Shown: positions 34,901 through 46,825, numbered from the stretch's first letter. The stretch is 64,000 nt of DNA from Tetragonia tetragonoides (GCA_038025085.1 CM076148.1:21308501-21372500), one strand, 5' to 3'. A program made the numbers and translations. The notes: generated by a model from the sequence alone, not told the origin.

Positions 34901-37900
34901 TAAGGCAGAGAGATATCCAAGCTTAGTCTTGGCATATTGTTGACTCATCAAAATTTTATGATTCCTGCTCATCGATGACATTACACTACTGAAAACAGCA
35001 CCATGGTGAAAGAGAAGTCGAGATCAGCATTGCTCAATGTCTCCAAATAGACTCCCGCCCAGGCAGGGGGAGTTAGGTATACATATACATGATCTTATCC
35101 CTGTGGAAACAAAGAATTTATTTGCATTTCCAATGTGTGACGACAATCAGTAACTTCGCAATAAATAAGAAGTGCAAAATGTTTAATGAGCATTTTTCTT
35201 GTCTGTTATGTCCAACTCCAAAGATGAGTGAATCAGTTTGGCTCCATAAATATTGGACATTGATGAAGAAAGAAACGTAGGGGAAGAAAGAAGGGATTGA
35301 ATCTTACAGAGTTATCTGATTTCTTCGAAGAATGTGAACTTCGGAAACTATTCATTAGCTTTTTCGAAAAGCTTGGTTGAAGCGAGTTCTTTTCAGAGGG
35401 CATTGAGACAATCCGCAAGCTAGGTTTTAGAAATTCTTGAAGCTCATACTTAGACCTACATTGGCAATTGGAGAAATAATAAGATAATATAGGTTACAAA
35501 TCAAAAGAGCTTGCCACAACTGCCAATCTCCCGCATTTTTTTTTTCTTATATAAAACCATATCCACGCATCCACTTGCGACTACACAGTTAAGTATGCAG
35601 TGAGTTGGAGTCATGTATTGACTCTTTTCCAACTCCAGTCCCTAAAGGACAAAAAAACAAATGGAGAAGGATTTAGGACAAGTCACTTTTCCGATACGAC
35701 TCAAAATAAGGAGCTACCATGTTGAACAATGGCAATCAATAATCTGAAAATAAAGAATGGACACGAATACAAAACTCAGGATGAGCTCTTTTTGAACCTG
35801 GTGAATTTCATACGATCGTCATGACTTGCATCAGCTCCAGGCTTTGAGCATCCTTCTGGAATGAATGCCTCATAAATTGCATTAGCTGCAGCATTTCCTC
35901 CAACCTCAATCATCGCATCAATGTCTTCATCAGACCATTCATCTAATGTCACAGACAAAACCTGGAGAGAAAACCATATAATATCACATGGTGACCGTAA
36001 GAAATTTCCAAACACAGAAACACTATAGAGCTTGTCAAACAGTGGTAGCACATTTTTGTTCCAGAGAGAACCCTAGATGATTTTTTTTTTAATGAAATAA
36101 AACTTTATTAATAACAATAAAAGAGCAGTTACAAAGCTAAGAGGACAAGAAATCCTCCACAAATGGAAAACAAATTACAGCTACCCCAATGTCGTTGTAC
36201 ATAAGTGAGGGGCACCCCTTTAAAAGCCCCAGCTGCTTCAGCCCACAACGACGCCAAATACACCACACGGCACACGCTGCCAAACAAGCTCTAGTGGCCT
36301 ACCACCCCCATCAAAGATCCTAGAGTTACGCTCTAACCAAAGGCACCAAACTATAGCGAGGCAACCACAACGCCACAGCAACTTTTGCTCCTTTCCCCAC
36401 CTTAACCCATTATAGCGAATCTGCAAGTGTTGACAGAAGGTAGCAGGGCCAACAAAACACTCCCCCAACAATCGACCCCAGAAAACACGAGCAAAATCAC
36501 AATGCAAAAACAGATACCTTTGAAGAAAAAAAGGTTAAAGAAAAAACCCTAAGTGATAGCTCATATACAAAGTAGACCTCATAAACAATGTTGTTGCTGG
36601 AGAAGTTATGCAATATTGCAAGGGAGTGAGTAAGACACGTGGTTATATATGTTTTGTCACAGCTTTGAGTCCTAGGGAAACTATCCCATGTTCGAGAAGT
36701 TCTCTATTCTGTAACAAAGAGGTTCTTCAGATAGAGGTTTTTGGGGTTTGGGAGAAATAAGAATGGTAGAAAGTTATTTAATTTATCACTCACAGTGATG
36801 CTTGGACTGAGAAAACATTCGTTCAGCAGCAACAAACAGAACCTTTTATGTTTAGGTTCACATTTCCAACCAGGGTGTGTTTTTTTTTTGTTTCTGTTGC
36901 TGTTAATAAATAAAGAAACAAAAAGAAAAAAAAAAACTCAAATGATTCATGTTAGTTTTGGTTCTAAAGACCAGTGCCACACAATTCGCTGACCCTCCCC
37001 CCCCCCCCCCCGTTCGAATTGCAAAATGGTTTGTTTGTTCCAATTCACTGAAATTAGTTATCCGAATCTAGATAAGTGTCTGACAAAGAATGGAAGTATT
37101 CAAATCACAGTATCACATTGAGGTACAAGATTAACAATTTCCGCAAAAAAAAAAAAAAATCATGTTTAAATTTTCTGCAAAAACAAAATCAAATTGAAGT
37201 TACCCTATTCTATGAATTTACCCTAGTGAACCAAACACATTCTAGGTAGCAAATTAAGTTCCCGTTCCCTCTGTGTACCAGAACGAACCGCAAATTATGT
37301 AAGGTTGGGGAAGAATAGATCATCCATTGACATGGGAATTGGTTTGGTATAAAACTGATGGAGGAGGATTGGTTTTGGTAACATAATCTCTCCTGATATG
37401 TTTTAAGGAAATCAGTAACTACAATTCCCTTACCAAATAAAATCCTTCAGCGCAAAGTGATCAAACACGAATGTGACCTCCATACAGGCCACTAGAGAGA
37501 TTGAAAGGATTTTGGCTGATTTCAATCCCCACAAGCCCATGTATGTCCGTTCGACAGACTTTCTATTAGTCCTTGCCATGGTCAATGGCAAAGTGAATAG
37601 TATTTCTTTGTCAGATGTACAGAGAGATTGTGATGCAAGAGAAATTGAGGAACCAAGCATTTAGGAACCAGGTTCTTAGGATGGCGAAGTCCCAGCTCAG
37701 GTCAATGAGCTCTTGGCTTACATTGGCATTTCGGAATGCTTTGAGGTCAACAAGGATATGCCCAGCAGTTATCATGGGTCTACCTCTTGACAAGGGTTGA
37801 GGTCAAAGAATAAATAGGCGTCACCAGCAGTAGCACATACAAACTATGCACACTAATTACCTGTCCCATGCCCATATGAATTGTACCAGCTGGAAATGAA

Positions 37901-40900
37901 ACTTATTCCTTAATTACTTCATTATGCTCAGCATCTAGCATATTTGTGTGTCCTTGCCCAGGTAAAACAGCTGTTAGAGGAAATTTCACAGCAGACTCAC
38001 AGTTGCACTACTCCATAGCCATTCTTTCTACTGGGTGCAAGGAAAAGCGTTGGAGCTCTCTCATTGGCCAGCCGTTTTATCATGTTCTCATTCAGATGTA
38101 ATACCTAGGATGCGCGCCGGTTTTAACACTTGGCCGCCGCCTTATCCGCTAAGTGTCTTCTTAAAATTTTATGTCTATTTCTCTAGAAATATAGCAATGA
38201 TAATGAGACCATTCATAAGATAGTATTTGTAGAGTTAGAATAAGAGTGGGAGATTCATATCAGATAAAAGCCCATTTCAAATAGGGGGAAAAAAAGGGAA
38301 TCATATTTGACTTTGCACAAAACTCTCGTCTCATCATAGATGATTTGTAGTATAAAATATTTAACCCAATATACCAAAGTTTATCAATTAGAAGAGAAAT
38401 AAATAAGGGGTTTTCCAATTGGTAGGCCTTAGTTTCTGGCTTTTCCAATTGGTAGAATTTCTTAATTTGGAAATCCAATTGGTAGGCTTCAACTTTAAAA
38501 ACGTTCCACTCCGTGCCCTATATATGTGTATTCTGTTAGATTTGTGGTTAATTGTGTGACGTGGCTTTTTTTATTCTTTTTTAGCTATTGGGAACGATAT
38601 AAAATCCACATTAATATGTCAAAAATGCCCTTGTAAAGAATCCACCCATGAGTGATGACCCCCTCTCTCTCTTCATTGTATCCCTCTCAACCTCTCACCA
38701 CTTGTCCACTAGCACCACAAATCTACCACCATCACTCCAGGCTCATCTTCATCAATCAACGGCCACCATCACACCATTATCCACCCAACACCACACCATC
38801 ACCCTACCAAGCTTGCCAAGCCACTCAACACCAATATCGGTGTATTCTGTTACCCTCCTCAAAAAAGAAAAAAAATTGCGGCTGACTATACTCTCTCTCT
38901 CTCCTTTGTTTATTATCTCTCCTTCTCTCTAATCTGTTAAAAAGTTTCAGACCAATTTGCCCAAAGTTGAACATGGAGGTCCCAACATGGAGTACCCTAA
39001 ATTGATCTGTTGTTCGAGCTCCAACGCGCATCTCATTTTGGTACTTTCTAGAATTTTGATTTCAAAATTTTACAGATCTACCGTTTAAGATAATCTTCGA
39101 TGGTGTTTTCCTCATCAAACCCAGATCCATTTGCATCAACCCACTTTTTTGACCAAATGAACAAACCAATTCATTGAAGGGGCAAAAGAAGAACGTTAAA
39201 AGCCATTCCCATGTCAAATCATCGATCAAAAATTTCACTCCACTAAAGAGTCATTGTTAATTTGTAGCAATCTCTCTCTTCCCAGCAAGAATCCAGGAGA
39301 GAGTATCAGACCGGCCAAAAAATACTCAATTGAACACAAGAAATTCGCATAATCCGCTTCACTTAAATCACACACGAAACATGGGTCCAATGCTTGATCA
39401 AAACTCAAGTGCCCGACATCAAATTCAAGCCCCATTGAAGTTCCAGACAAAGACAAGGAGCTTTATTATTTTACATTGAGGCAAAGGACTTTAGTATTTT
39501 CTAATAGCAGAGGGGTGAGGGAAGAGAAGGGGAGGGGAGAGAAGAGAGAATATGGAGGTGCGGATCAGCATAGGCCAGGATTGGTTGAGGGGAGGGAGAG
39601 GAGAGAGAAAATTGAGAAAGGGTCTTCCTATCATACTAAAGCAAGGGTACAACGGGAATGACGTAAAAAACTAACGGAAAATTAAGAAAAAGGTCAGGAA
39701 GTGGAAAAGTTTAAAGATTACAAACCTACCAATTGGATTTCCAAAGTAAGATAGTTTACCTATTGGAAAAGTTAGAAACTGAAGCCTACCAATTGGAAAA
39801 CCCCAATAAACAAATACAATCATAGTCTAGTATGACCAAGGAATGCTTAAAAAGTAAGAACCTGCTTATACGTACAGAAGAATTGATCATCGGTCATCTA
39901 CTAGGTGACCTATACGTACTGGAGTATATATTAATCCTATCAGTTGCAACAAAAAATTAACTCGTGAGAGCAACCAGTCATTGTTGTAGTAAGTTATTAG
40001 CTCATCATACCCAAAAGCTACAGCTACTCCACCTTCCCCTTCTATTTTCTACTTTCTTTGTTTCCCTTTTTCCCTTAGTTTCTACTATATATTTATCAAT
40101 TATGTTTTGGCTTACTAAGTAAATCAGTAAGAAGTTGTAAGCTTATTTAATAATAATAAAAGTTATACTTAGAATGAAGCCTTACTCTACACCCAAAGTT
40201 TTCATGTATCCAATATCATGTCAATTCTACTAAGACGTAACATCATAAGCACCAATGTGAAGCAAACGATCTGAATGCAAACCCATCACTGAATAATAAT
40301 AAAATGAGAAGCATTATAGAAAATACTCCTCATTTTCCCCATTTTGAAATGTCAAGTAGCACGTATATATTACATGAAGAACAAACATTTGATTTTAAGA
40401 ATGCCACTTTCCATCTAAGATATAAAGCATGCATTTCTGTGGTAGTACCTTTGATATGTGTGTTCCAAGGCTTCTGTGAACACCGCAACATTTTAAGCAT
40501 ATAAAAACCCCAATATTCGCTGATCTGGAAAAAGAAAAATTTGAGAAATTAATAACTTGGCTGAAAACAATAACTACCAAGCATGCTTTGTTCTCCTTTT
40601 TTTTGACAAAGAAAAGTTTCATTGCAACTATAGTAAGCATTACAAGCAAGAGGACAAGTAATCCTCAAAAGAAAAGGTTAAAAGAAAAGCCACATTGCAA
40701 ATTGCCCCAGTGATGCTGCACGTCAGTGAGAGGCACCCCTCTAAAAGCCCCCGAAGCCTTGGCCCAGAGGGAAGCCAAATACACCGCCCGATCCCAAACA
40801 AAAGCAGGAGGCTTACAGACCCCACCAAACGTCCAGGAGTTACCTTCCAACCAAACACACCAAAAGATAGCAAAGAACGCAAATCTTCACAACATCTTGT

Positions 40901-43900
40901 TCTCCTTACCCCTAACTAGGCCAAGAGTTCGAGCCTGGATGAGCTGAGTGACAGTGGGGGGCAAATGAAACATTCCCCCGCAATGCTGAACAACCGTCTC
41001 CAAAGAGAATGAGTGAAAAGACAATGCAAGAAAAGGTGTAAACAAGTCTCACAAGCCTAATTACAAAACACACACACATCCGGGGACAAGGACCAGCCAA
41101 GCCTCCTCCGTTGAACCATATCATGAGTGTTCACCTTACCTAATGCCATATTCCACACAAAGGCGCGCACTTTAAGGGGAGCCTTCGACTTCCAAATGAA
41201 ATTGGCCAAAGGGAAGGGGGGATTTTGTGAGGGGAGGCTAAAAGTGTGAAAGAAGGATTTGCAAGAGAAAACCCCGGAGGGGTCTCCAATCCAAACCTGG
41301 GAATATGAATGGTATCCAGCACTGAGCAAAGAAGTCAGTTCCCTAATTCCCAATCAAAAGGGGCTCTTCGTAAATGTAAGTCCCACGCCGATCGGTGTGT
41401 CATGGAGGGTGGACAAATGGAAAACCCGAGAATATTTGGAAGAGAACGAGGAGTCCCATTCCACACATCCTCCCAGAACCTAACCCGATGTCCGTTTCCC
41501 AATCTAAACTTGACCAGAGGGAGAAAGAAAGAAGATACCTGCGAATGCTTTGTTCTCCTTAAGAAAATTTGAGAACAGATTGAGATATAAATGCGATGTG
41601 TAATGTGTATACAACCTTCGAGGTAGTAATAGTGATTAATATGTCAGCAGTACTTGATATATTCTTATTCCCTTATTGTCTCTTTAAAAATTTTTGAAAC
41701 AGATGTTTCTTTCTCATAGTTTATATTTAGAGATATAAATACGAGTGTATACAACGTTTGAGGTACTAAATAGTGATTCATACGTCAGCTGTACTTTGCA
41801 ACACATTTTTATTCGTTAGAAAGTTAGTCATGCATATCCTTCAGTTCATTTAGTCATGGATACTTGACAACTGGGGGGGGGGGGGGGGAATTGAATATCC
41901 TGCAGCCTTCCATTGCTCTGCTTTCACCAAACTATCCCTTTTCTTCTTGTTCTCTTAGTCATGCATATCCTGCAGTTCATTTACCATGACATAGCTTTAC
42001 TTTAGATAAAAAATTGTTTTTAGAAAGAAGTAATTACAGACAAGGAGTCCTCAAGAAGTAACTATAGTTTTCCCACTATTTAGCTATCTGCAAAAGAGAG
42101 GGCTACACTTGTTCATCATGTAACAGCAACCTTTGAACCTAAAAGATCTCGAATATGATTTGGCCTTTACTTTCCCAAACTTACAAATTCCATTAAATTT
42201 GTAAAAAAAAAAAAAAAAAAAAAATTTAGATAACAAGGGTATCCAGGCTGTGCCTGTCTAATCCCATATTCCCATGGACCCTAAAGTTAACAACCAGGAA
42301 AATGTCCAGTGGCCCTAAGGAGGCTCGAACCTGGGACCTCTGGGACGAGGTCTTACCAGCTGAGCTGCCCACTCAAGGTTTAGGGTTTAACCTGTAAGAA
42401 AGTTTCCACCCTTTGACCCCTCTAGAATAGGTAAGAGAACACCCACAGTGACAAATAAGTACACAACTAACACTTTGACCTTCATACTTTTCGACTTCCA
42501 GTTGTACTCCTCCTTTCTAAGCTCTTTGTTTAGTTTCTAACCCCATCCCCCCCCCCCCCTCTCCTCCCCCCTCTTGGCTGCCACCCAAGTACTGTCATCA
42601 CTTTTTAAAGTGAAAGTGCATATGAAAGAGCACCAAATATACATCTAAGTGAAGAAATGGTATCCTCTATAAGGAAGCTTATTACAAGTTGGTTCAGTTT
42701 TGCAAGGCCACAGAAATAGTGTAACTCCTAAAAGCCCATACTGCTCTGGCCTATAAAAAAGCTAGGTAAGCAACCCTATCCCAAAGCATCTCAGGAGAAA
42801 CAGAAATCCCCGTAAAGAGCCGCGAAAACAATACACAGCTGAATATCACCAAACCATTGCGCCACAGCAATTTCTTCTCCTTTCCCCTTCTGATATCGAT
42901 GGAGTTGTCTTCAGGAACTCCAGAACACTAAAAGAGAAACCACACATCTTCCCAAACACACCAAACATTTTCCTCCATAAACTGCGAGCTACACCTCGTC
43001 TAAGAAATAATGCCATCATTTTATATTTTCTCCCATTCTACTTATGGAATACTATATCCAATAGGAACAAGGAAGCCAGAAAGAGGAAAAAAAGAGAACA
43101 AGAGAGAGTTAAAGACCGACATACTACCTTTAACTAGAATTGAACTGCAGAAAACAGGCAATGTTTTCAATTGTCTTATTCTTGAAGGGGCTATCAATCC
43201 TCAACTGTCTTCACTAAGTGCACATAAATACCTTCTGAAGAAGCAGCATATGAAATTTTCACCTATCTTTCAAACAATAGCAACGAAACAAAAGTCTTTT
43301 CTTTAAAATCTGTAACATCCTCTATTCAGTCAATAGACCAAACCTCCTCAAACTTGCACATTAACAAAGAACGTTACCAATACAATAACAAGAAAATTAT
43401 CAGCATGAGTTTCTTTATTGCAAATCTGCAAAAATATAAGCAATATTTCTTGCACACTAGAATGAGTATCTTCAAGGATCTAAGGAACCAAACCAAGCAT
43501 TTTCCTACCACCTGTGTATGGCAACATGAATATGCATTGCCCTTCTGATTTATGATTGGAGACATCCTCCACGGAGACAGCATAGACATGGTAATTTGGA
43601 ATGGTTTCCATCTGCGACTCACATCACAGCATGATAACATTACATGAAGATCCTACTGTGTATGACTCTCATGCATCTTATCATCTATTTATGCCTTTAT
43701 TTTGTCCTTACTTCTTTCAAAATTCTATCTCTTGGTGCATGGTGAACATCCACCATATACCCCCCATTTCTGCAACCCATTTCCTAGAGCAGAGCAATGA
43801 CTTATCCACCCGAAAAATATACAAAATAATAAAACACAGAGGCCAGAGGTAAATGCCTTACTTAGACTCCCCTTCAAACTGTAACCAGATTTAGGCCTAT

Positions 43901-45056
43901 TAGAATTATGAAGACTTGGCCTCACCATAGGGTATGTTCTCAATTGATTTTTAATTTTTGTTGATTCTACTTATATTTCTTTAATTTTTTGAAAATTTGT
44001 TGATTTTTGTTGAAATCAACAGAAATAACCGAAGTTGAGAAGAGCAAACCAAACACAATAGCAACACAGTTGTGTTGCAGTTTCTCAAAGTTTGAAGAGG
44101 CTTCCTTCTGACTTTACATGAGGGGTCACACGCATCCTCATGTAACACAACTTGAGATATATTATCCAATTTTTGAGAGATCAACTCAGAAATCTATTGT
44201 TAAGAATTTAATTGACGCCTTAAGAATGTTACGGAAAGGTTTAAAAGTTTGTTAAAGAAATATTCAGTTGTCTGCATGTGAAATGTAATAGTAACAAACT
44301 TAAATGGCTAATGCAGTTATGTGATGCCTTTAATGAACATGATGTGATTTTGACGAACTGCATTGTGTGACAGGCTGAAAGGCCAAGGTATGATAATACC
44401 AAACTGAAATTCTGCTCTATAATATCCACACAATTGGTTCCTTGACATAAAACGAATAAAAAAGAAATCAAAACCCAAGAAATATAAAATAACCAAATAA
44501 AAGTGAACATGTGGCCTGGCAGTACAAGGAAGGGGGCACTAAGTTCAGTGGTAAATAAAATCGTATGCGAAAAACCAATTTAACCCTAATAAGTAATGGT
44601 AGCCACATATGTCAAAGTAACACCACGTTCACACACACACCCAACAAAAGAGGGAGGAAAGGAGTATAAACGGTTTTGGATATGAGACATGAATAGTATG
44701 AATTTCTACAAATGAAAGATGCTGGAAAAAGGCAATACCAAACCATTAAGCAAGGGAACTTACGCCCATTTTGGATCTGGAGCACCACAATCAGCACAAA
44801 AGCGGTTATCCTTTTGAAGCAATAGATCCTTCAGCCTTCTTTTACCTGAAAAAAGGATGGGCAAGGTAAAGACTCCAAATAATGCGGTGAACATGCTTCT
44901 CTGCATCTTTCAGTTAGAATAACACATTTCTTCAATGCTAGTGGAATAAGTCTTTGTTTCGCTTCGTTTCATGTGCAGTTTTAGAGAGTTACTTGACAAA
45001 AGAAATCAAGATCAGGTACCTGAGGCAGGTCTACCAAGCTCCAAGCGGCTAGTCAT
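31992..45056 (-). CDS. AGD12: ArfGAP with C2 domain, AGD12/ZAC-like, complete
   Basis: Coding exons (complement): 45020-45056, 44764-44845, 40449-40524, 35798-35961, 35308-35455, 34351-34467, 33057-33152, 31992-32273. They sum to 1,002 nt (333 residues), close to Arabidopsis AGD12, and join in frame with GT-AG introns throughout. The ArfGAP zinc finger is CX2CX16CX2C with Cys29, Cys32, Cys49 and Cys52, and the arginine finger is Arg57 (CCGVHRSLGTH). The C2 domain starts near residue 174 and shows SSDPYVVL and FDHDTFSADD with acidic Ca-binding positions. The family stimulates GTP hydrolysis on Arf GTPases and binds phosphoinositides at Golgi/plasma membrane. The start is the first ATG in frame with the conserved RLKDLL block. 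AGD11 or AGD13 orthology cannot be excluded. Confidence 0.95.
33996..34205. mobile_element. Stowaway-like MITE in AGD12 intron
   Basis: Ends CTCCCTCCATCCCAGAAAA and TTTGGGACGAGGGAG, flanked by TA (33994-95, 34206-07). It is about 210 bp, in the intron between exons 34351-34467 and 33057-33152. The equivalent intron of the pseudogene arm lacks it. Confidence 0.75.
36078..36520 (-). mobile_element. LINE 3'-terminal fragment (arm B copy)
   Basis: Same insertion as 22,460-22,895: minus-strand HCDFARVFWGRLLGECF, then WGKEQKLLW and WLERNSRIF, preceded on the plus strand by a T-run at about 36,078-36,088. It lies in the 4.5-kb intron of the intact AGD12-like gene. Confidence 0.8.
36995..37013. repeat. 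Poly(C) run
   Basis: A near-pure C tract, a rare homopolymer in this AT-rich context. It lies close to the distal edge of duplication arm B. Confidence 0.9.
37473..37800 (+). pseudogene. Unrecognised coding-like relic in AGD12 intron
   Basis: The plus-strand frame from 37,473 reads TSIQATREIERILADFNPHK, then VLAMVNGKVNSISLSDVQ, and after TAG at 37,662 and a second TAG it continues in the same frame with EVPAQVNELLAYIGISECFE. Composition and codon pattern look protein-coding and unlike the surrounding intron. I do not recognise the family. It could be a retrocopy fragment or part of an old TE. No poly(A) tail or target duplication was found. Confidence 0.4.
38407..39804. mobile_element. MULE-like element with about 110-bp TIRs in AGD12 intron
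   Basis: Arms start GGGGTTTTCCAATTGGTAGG and end with its complement; both contain further CCAATTGGTAGG copies. The flanks AATAAATAA (38398-38406) and AATAAACAA (39805-39813) form a 9-bp duplication with one mismatch. The 1.4-kb interior has a pyrimidine-rich leader-like stretch (38,655-38,720) and purine-rich DNA (39,500-39,610), but no transposase. It sits in the 4.5-kb intron of the intact gene. Confidence 0.82.
40599..41544 (-). mobile_element. 5'-truncated LINE with perfect 16-bp TSD
   Basis: The minus-strand frame encodes the zf-RVT region: YSQVWIGDPSGVFSCKSF, then FIWKSKAPLKVRAFVWNMAL, then PDVCVFC; the C-terminal tail follows through frame breaks. The A-tail complement (T-run) is at 40,599-40,604. 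The 16-bp direct repeat ATGCTTTGTTCTCCTT flanks it at 40583-40598 and 41545-41560 without a mismatch. It lies in the 4.2-kb intron of the AGD12-like gene, 59 bp upstream (minus sense) of exon 40449-40524. The perfect duplication suggests a fairly recent insertion. Confidence 0.92.
42203..42374 (-). mobile_element. tRNA-derived SINE (antisense to window)
   Basis: On the minus strand an A-box-like AGCTCAGCTGGTAAG (42351-42365) and a B-box GGTTCGAGCC (42322-42331) are spaced as in pol III promoters. They are followed by about 110 bp of body and a 22-base T-run at the 3' end (A-run 42203-42224 on the plus strand). A homopolymer T 3' end occurs in some plant SINE families. The head does not fold as an intact tRNA. 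TSDs were not resolved. Confidence 0.6.
42655..42990 (-). mobile_element. Degenerate LINE 3' relic
   Basis: The sequence parallels the fragment at 36,080-36,500: CTCCTAAAAGCCC, then CGCCACAGCAATTTCTTCTCC, against ACCCCTTTAAAAGCCCC and CGCCACAGCAACTTTTGCTCC. It is strongly decayed, with no open frame, and sits in an AGD12 intron. Confidence 0.45.
43000..44763. other. AGD12-like intron, no further feature
   Basis: AT-rich intron DNA with only short unsupported open frames. No transposon ends, RNA gene or exon-like conservation were recognised. Confidence 0.6.
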
Positions 45057-45060
45057 TGAT

Positions 45061-45081
45061 CTACCTATAGACTCCACTCAT
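45061..45081 (-). promoter_or_regulatory. Six-codon uORF in AGD12-like leader
   Basis: In the exon carrying the start codon (acceptor AG at 45,113-45,114), ATG at 45,081-45,079 opens a frame MSGVYR that stops at TAG 45,061-45,063, four bases before the main ATG at 45,056. Such a short, close uORF would be expected to reduce initiation at the main start or require leaky scanning. The effect is inferred. Confidence 0.6.
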
Positions 45082-45385
45082 CCAAAATACACTTTTATTA
45101 CTGATGGAGAACCTAAAAAATAAACAAATGAAGGTTGAGTAAGAGAAAGCAAAGGTTTTATCCAATGAACCTATCATGAAAAAGTCGGCACATTCCATGA
45201 AAACAAAGAATCACTAGTAAAATCCACATAACAATCATCAAACAGTATAATAAGCACATGTGATGTCAAAATACATCTCAGGACAGAAATATAATGGAGA
45301 TCATCATCTCACAAACACAATGACATACAACTGTGACAAAAGTTTTTACCTGCTATTATCTGTTTCACCCCTGAAATAACCCTAT

Positions 45386-45684
45386 GGGCTCGTTTACTTG
45401 ATTGCAATTAAATGCAATGCAGTGCAATCATTCTATAGAGTAGATGTGGGGTGAAAAGGGAAGGAGCGGGAGGAGAGGGATGGGAAAAGTGGGGTTGTTG
45501 CATGATCCAATGTAATCACAATTGCTCAATTTTTTTTCCATGTAATGATGATTACTTTGGATGGTGTAATCAATCTCACTTTTCCCAGCTTCTTCCTCCC
45601 CCTCCTGACTTTTTCACCTAACATCTACCCTTTAAAATGATTGCATTGCATTGCATTGTATTTGATTGCAAGTAAGCAAACGCC
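45386..45684. mobile_element. MITE, second member of the 13,312 family
   Basis: Ends GGGCTCGTTTACTTGATTGC and TTGCAAGTAAGCAAACGCC are inverted. The interior shares GTAGATGTGGGGTGAAAA and AATGATTGCATTGCATTGC with 13,312-13,591. It is in the first intron of the AGD12-like gene. CCTAT occurs on both sides, so the TSD may be 5 bp, but this is ambiguous. Confidence 0.7.
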
Positions 45685-46825
45685 ACCTATGTTTCTACAA
45701 CTATCCATTGGCCACTTCAAGTTCATTGATAATAAGAAAAATATATTTAACAAACGAAGAACATCAGATAATAACTTTAAGAGCTGACTCAGACAAGGGT
45801 CTAGTACCCTACTGATCCTTGGAGGAAGTTTGTCCCAGAAGAAGCAAAACTAATGGAGCTATATGAGCTGGAGTAAGCTGTTGATAAAATGATATTTGAT
45901 GTAGCAACTTCAGGTCAACTTTTAGTAAGTAATCTGCTGCAGAGTATCTTTTGTAGATGATTTACATGGTCTGATTGGTTTTTTTTGGGATTGAATTGCA
46001 TTTGGTTCTTTGGTAGGTTGCTTTTCAGTTCTTTCTTCATTTTTCCCTTTCGCGTGCAACGGTTTTTCCACTTATTGCTTCTTCATGTGGTAGTCATCTT
46101 CGTGTCTGCTAATACATTTCACTTTCAAATTTCTACAAGTTAGCTCATCAGTATTGGTGATTCAACTAGCTTTATGTATTTATTTGGTGATCTAAGTGTG
46201 GTGAGCAAGCATTTATTAGCATTACCCTTTTGGTACCAGCAGGTACTGCAAGTTATAGCTAATCCTCAATCTAATCAGTTCATTCTTCTTCTTTTCTGTT
46301 CCTCAACCCAGAAACTACAAAATGGTAGTACTTTTTTTTTTTTTTTGTGCAAACAAAATGGTAGTACTTTACGTAGCGATTTCTATACTTATAGACATTA
46401 AATAAGACACAGCTTTTAATCAGGTCAGGATCACAACCAAACATATCTTATTCCAACCATCAAAATGACAAAGTCTCGAAATTGTTATTAACAGATGAAA
46501 CTTAACAGTTTAAGCGCCAAAAATTGATCAAAAATTGGGTAATAATAAACAAGAAAGAAAACAAGAGCAATACATTGATTAGCAGAAGATGGATATTAAT
46601 GCAAAAAAGATAAGCAATTCCAGCAACATGCATAAAGCACTCATCAATTGAACCCACCAGATTCGTAGCAGAAGAATCGGAAACCGGAAATATGTTGAAA
46701 TTAACAATTGATCATCAATGTCAAAATTAACAAACCAATGAAATTAACGAAACAGATTGACAAGATTGAATTAAAATTGAGATGATAAGAGAAAAAAAAA
46801 CATGAAGATGGAAAATTCCATTTAC

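Larger units (their letters stand above)
28890..36894. repeat. Segmental duplication arm B
   Basis: Collinear with 10,246-23,269. It holds the functional 3' exons of the AGD12-like gene. Private insertions include the GRF-bearing TIR element at 30,042-31,370 and the MITE at 33,996-34,205. The decayed gypsy element at 23,284-28,886 lies exactly between the arms. Confidence 0.93.

Noticed and set aside
38648..38932. 94-residue Ser/Thr/His-rich plus-strand frame
   Set aside because: Low-complexity CACC/CATC sequence inside a MULE-like element, with no domain and no leader or splice signals that would support expression.
39235..39456. Minus-strand Cys-containing frame (CFVCDLSEADYANFLCS) that could be captured receptor-kinase sequence
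   Set aside because: Too short and without a recognisable Cys spacing for any wall-associated or receptor-like family; left unassigned.
42301..42375. tRNA gene on the minus strand
   Set aside because: Has A- and B-box-like motifs, but the acceptor and anticodon stems do not pair and a long body with a T-run follows, so a SINE fits better.
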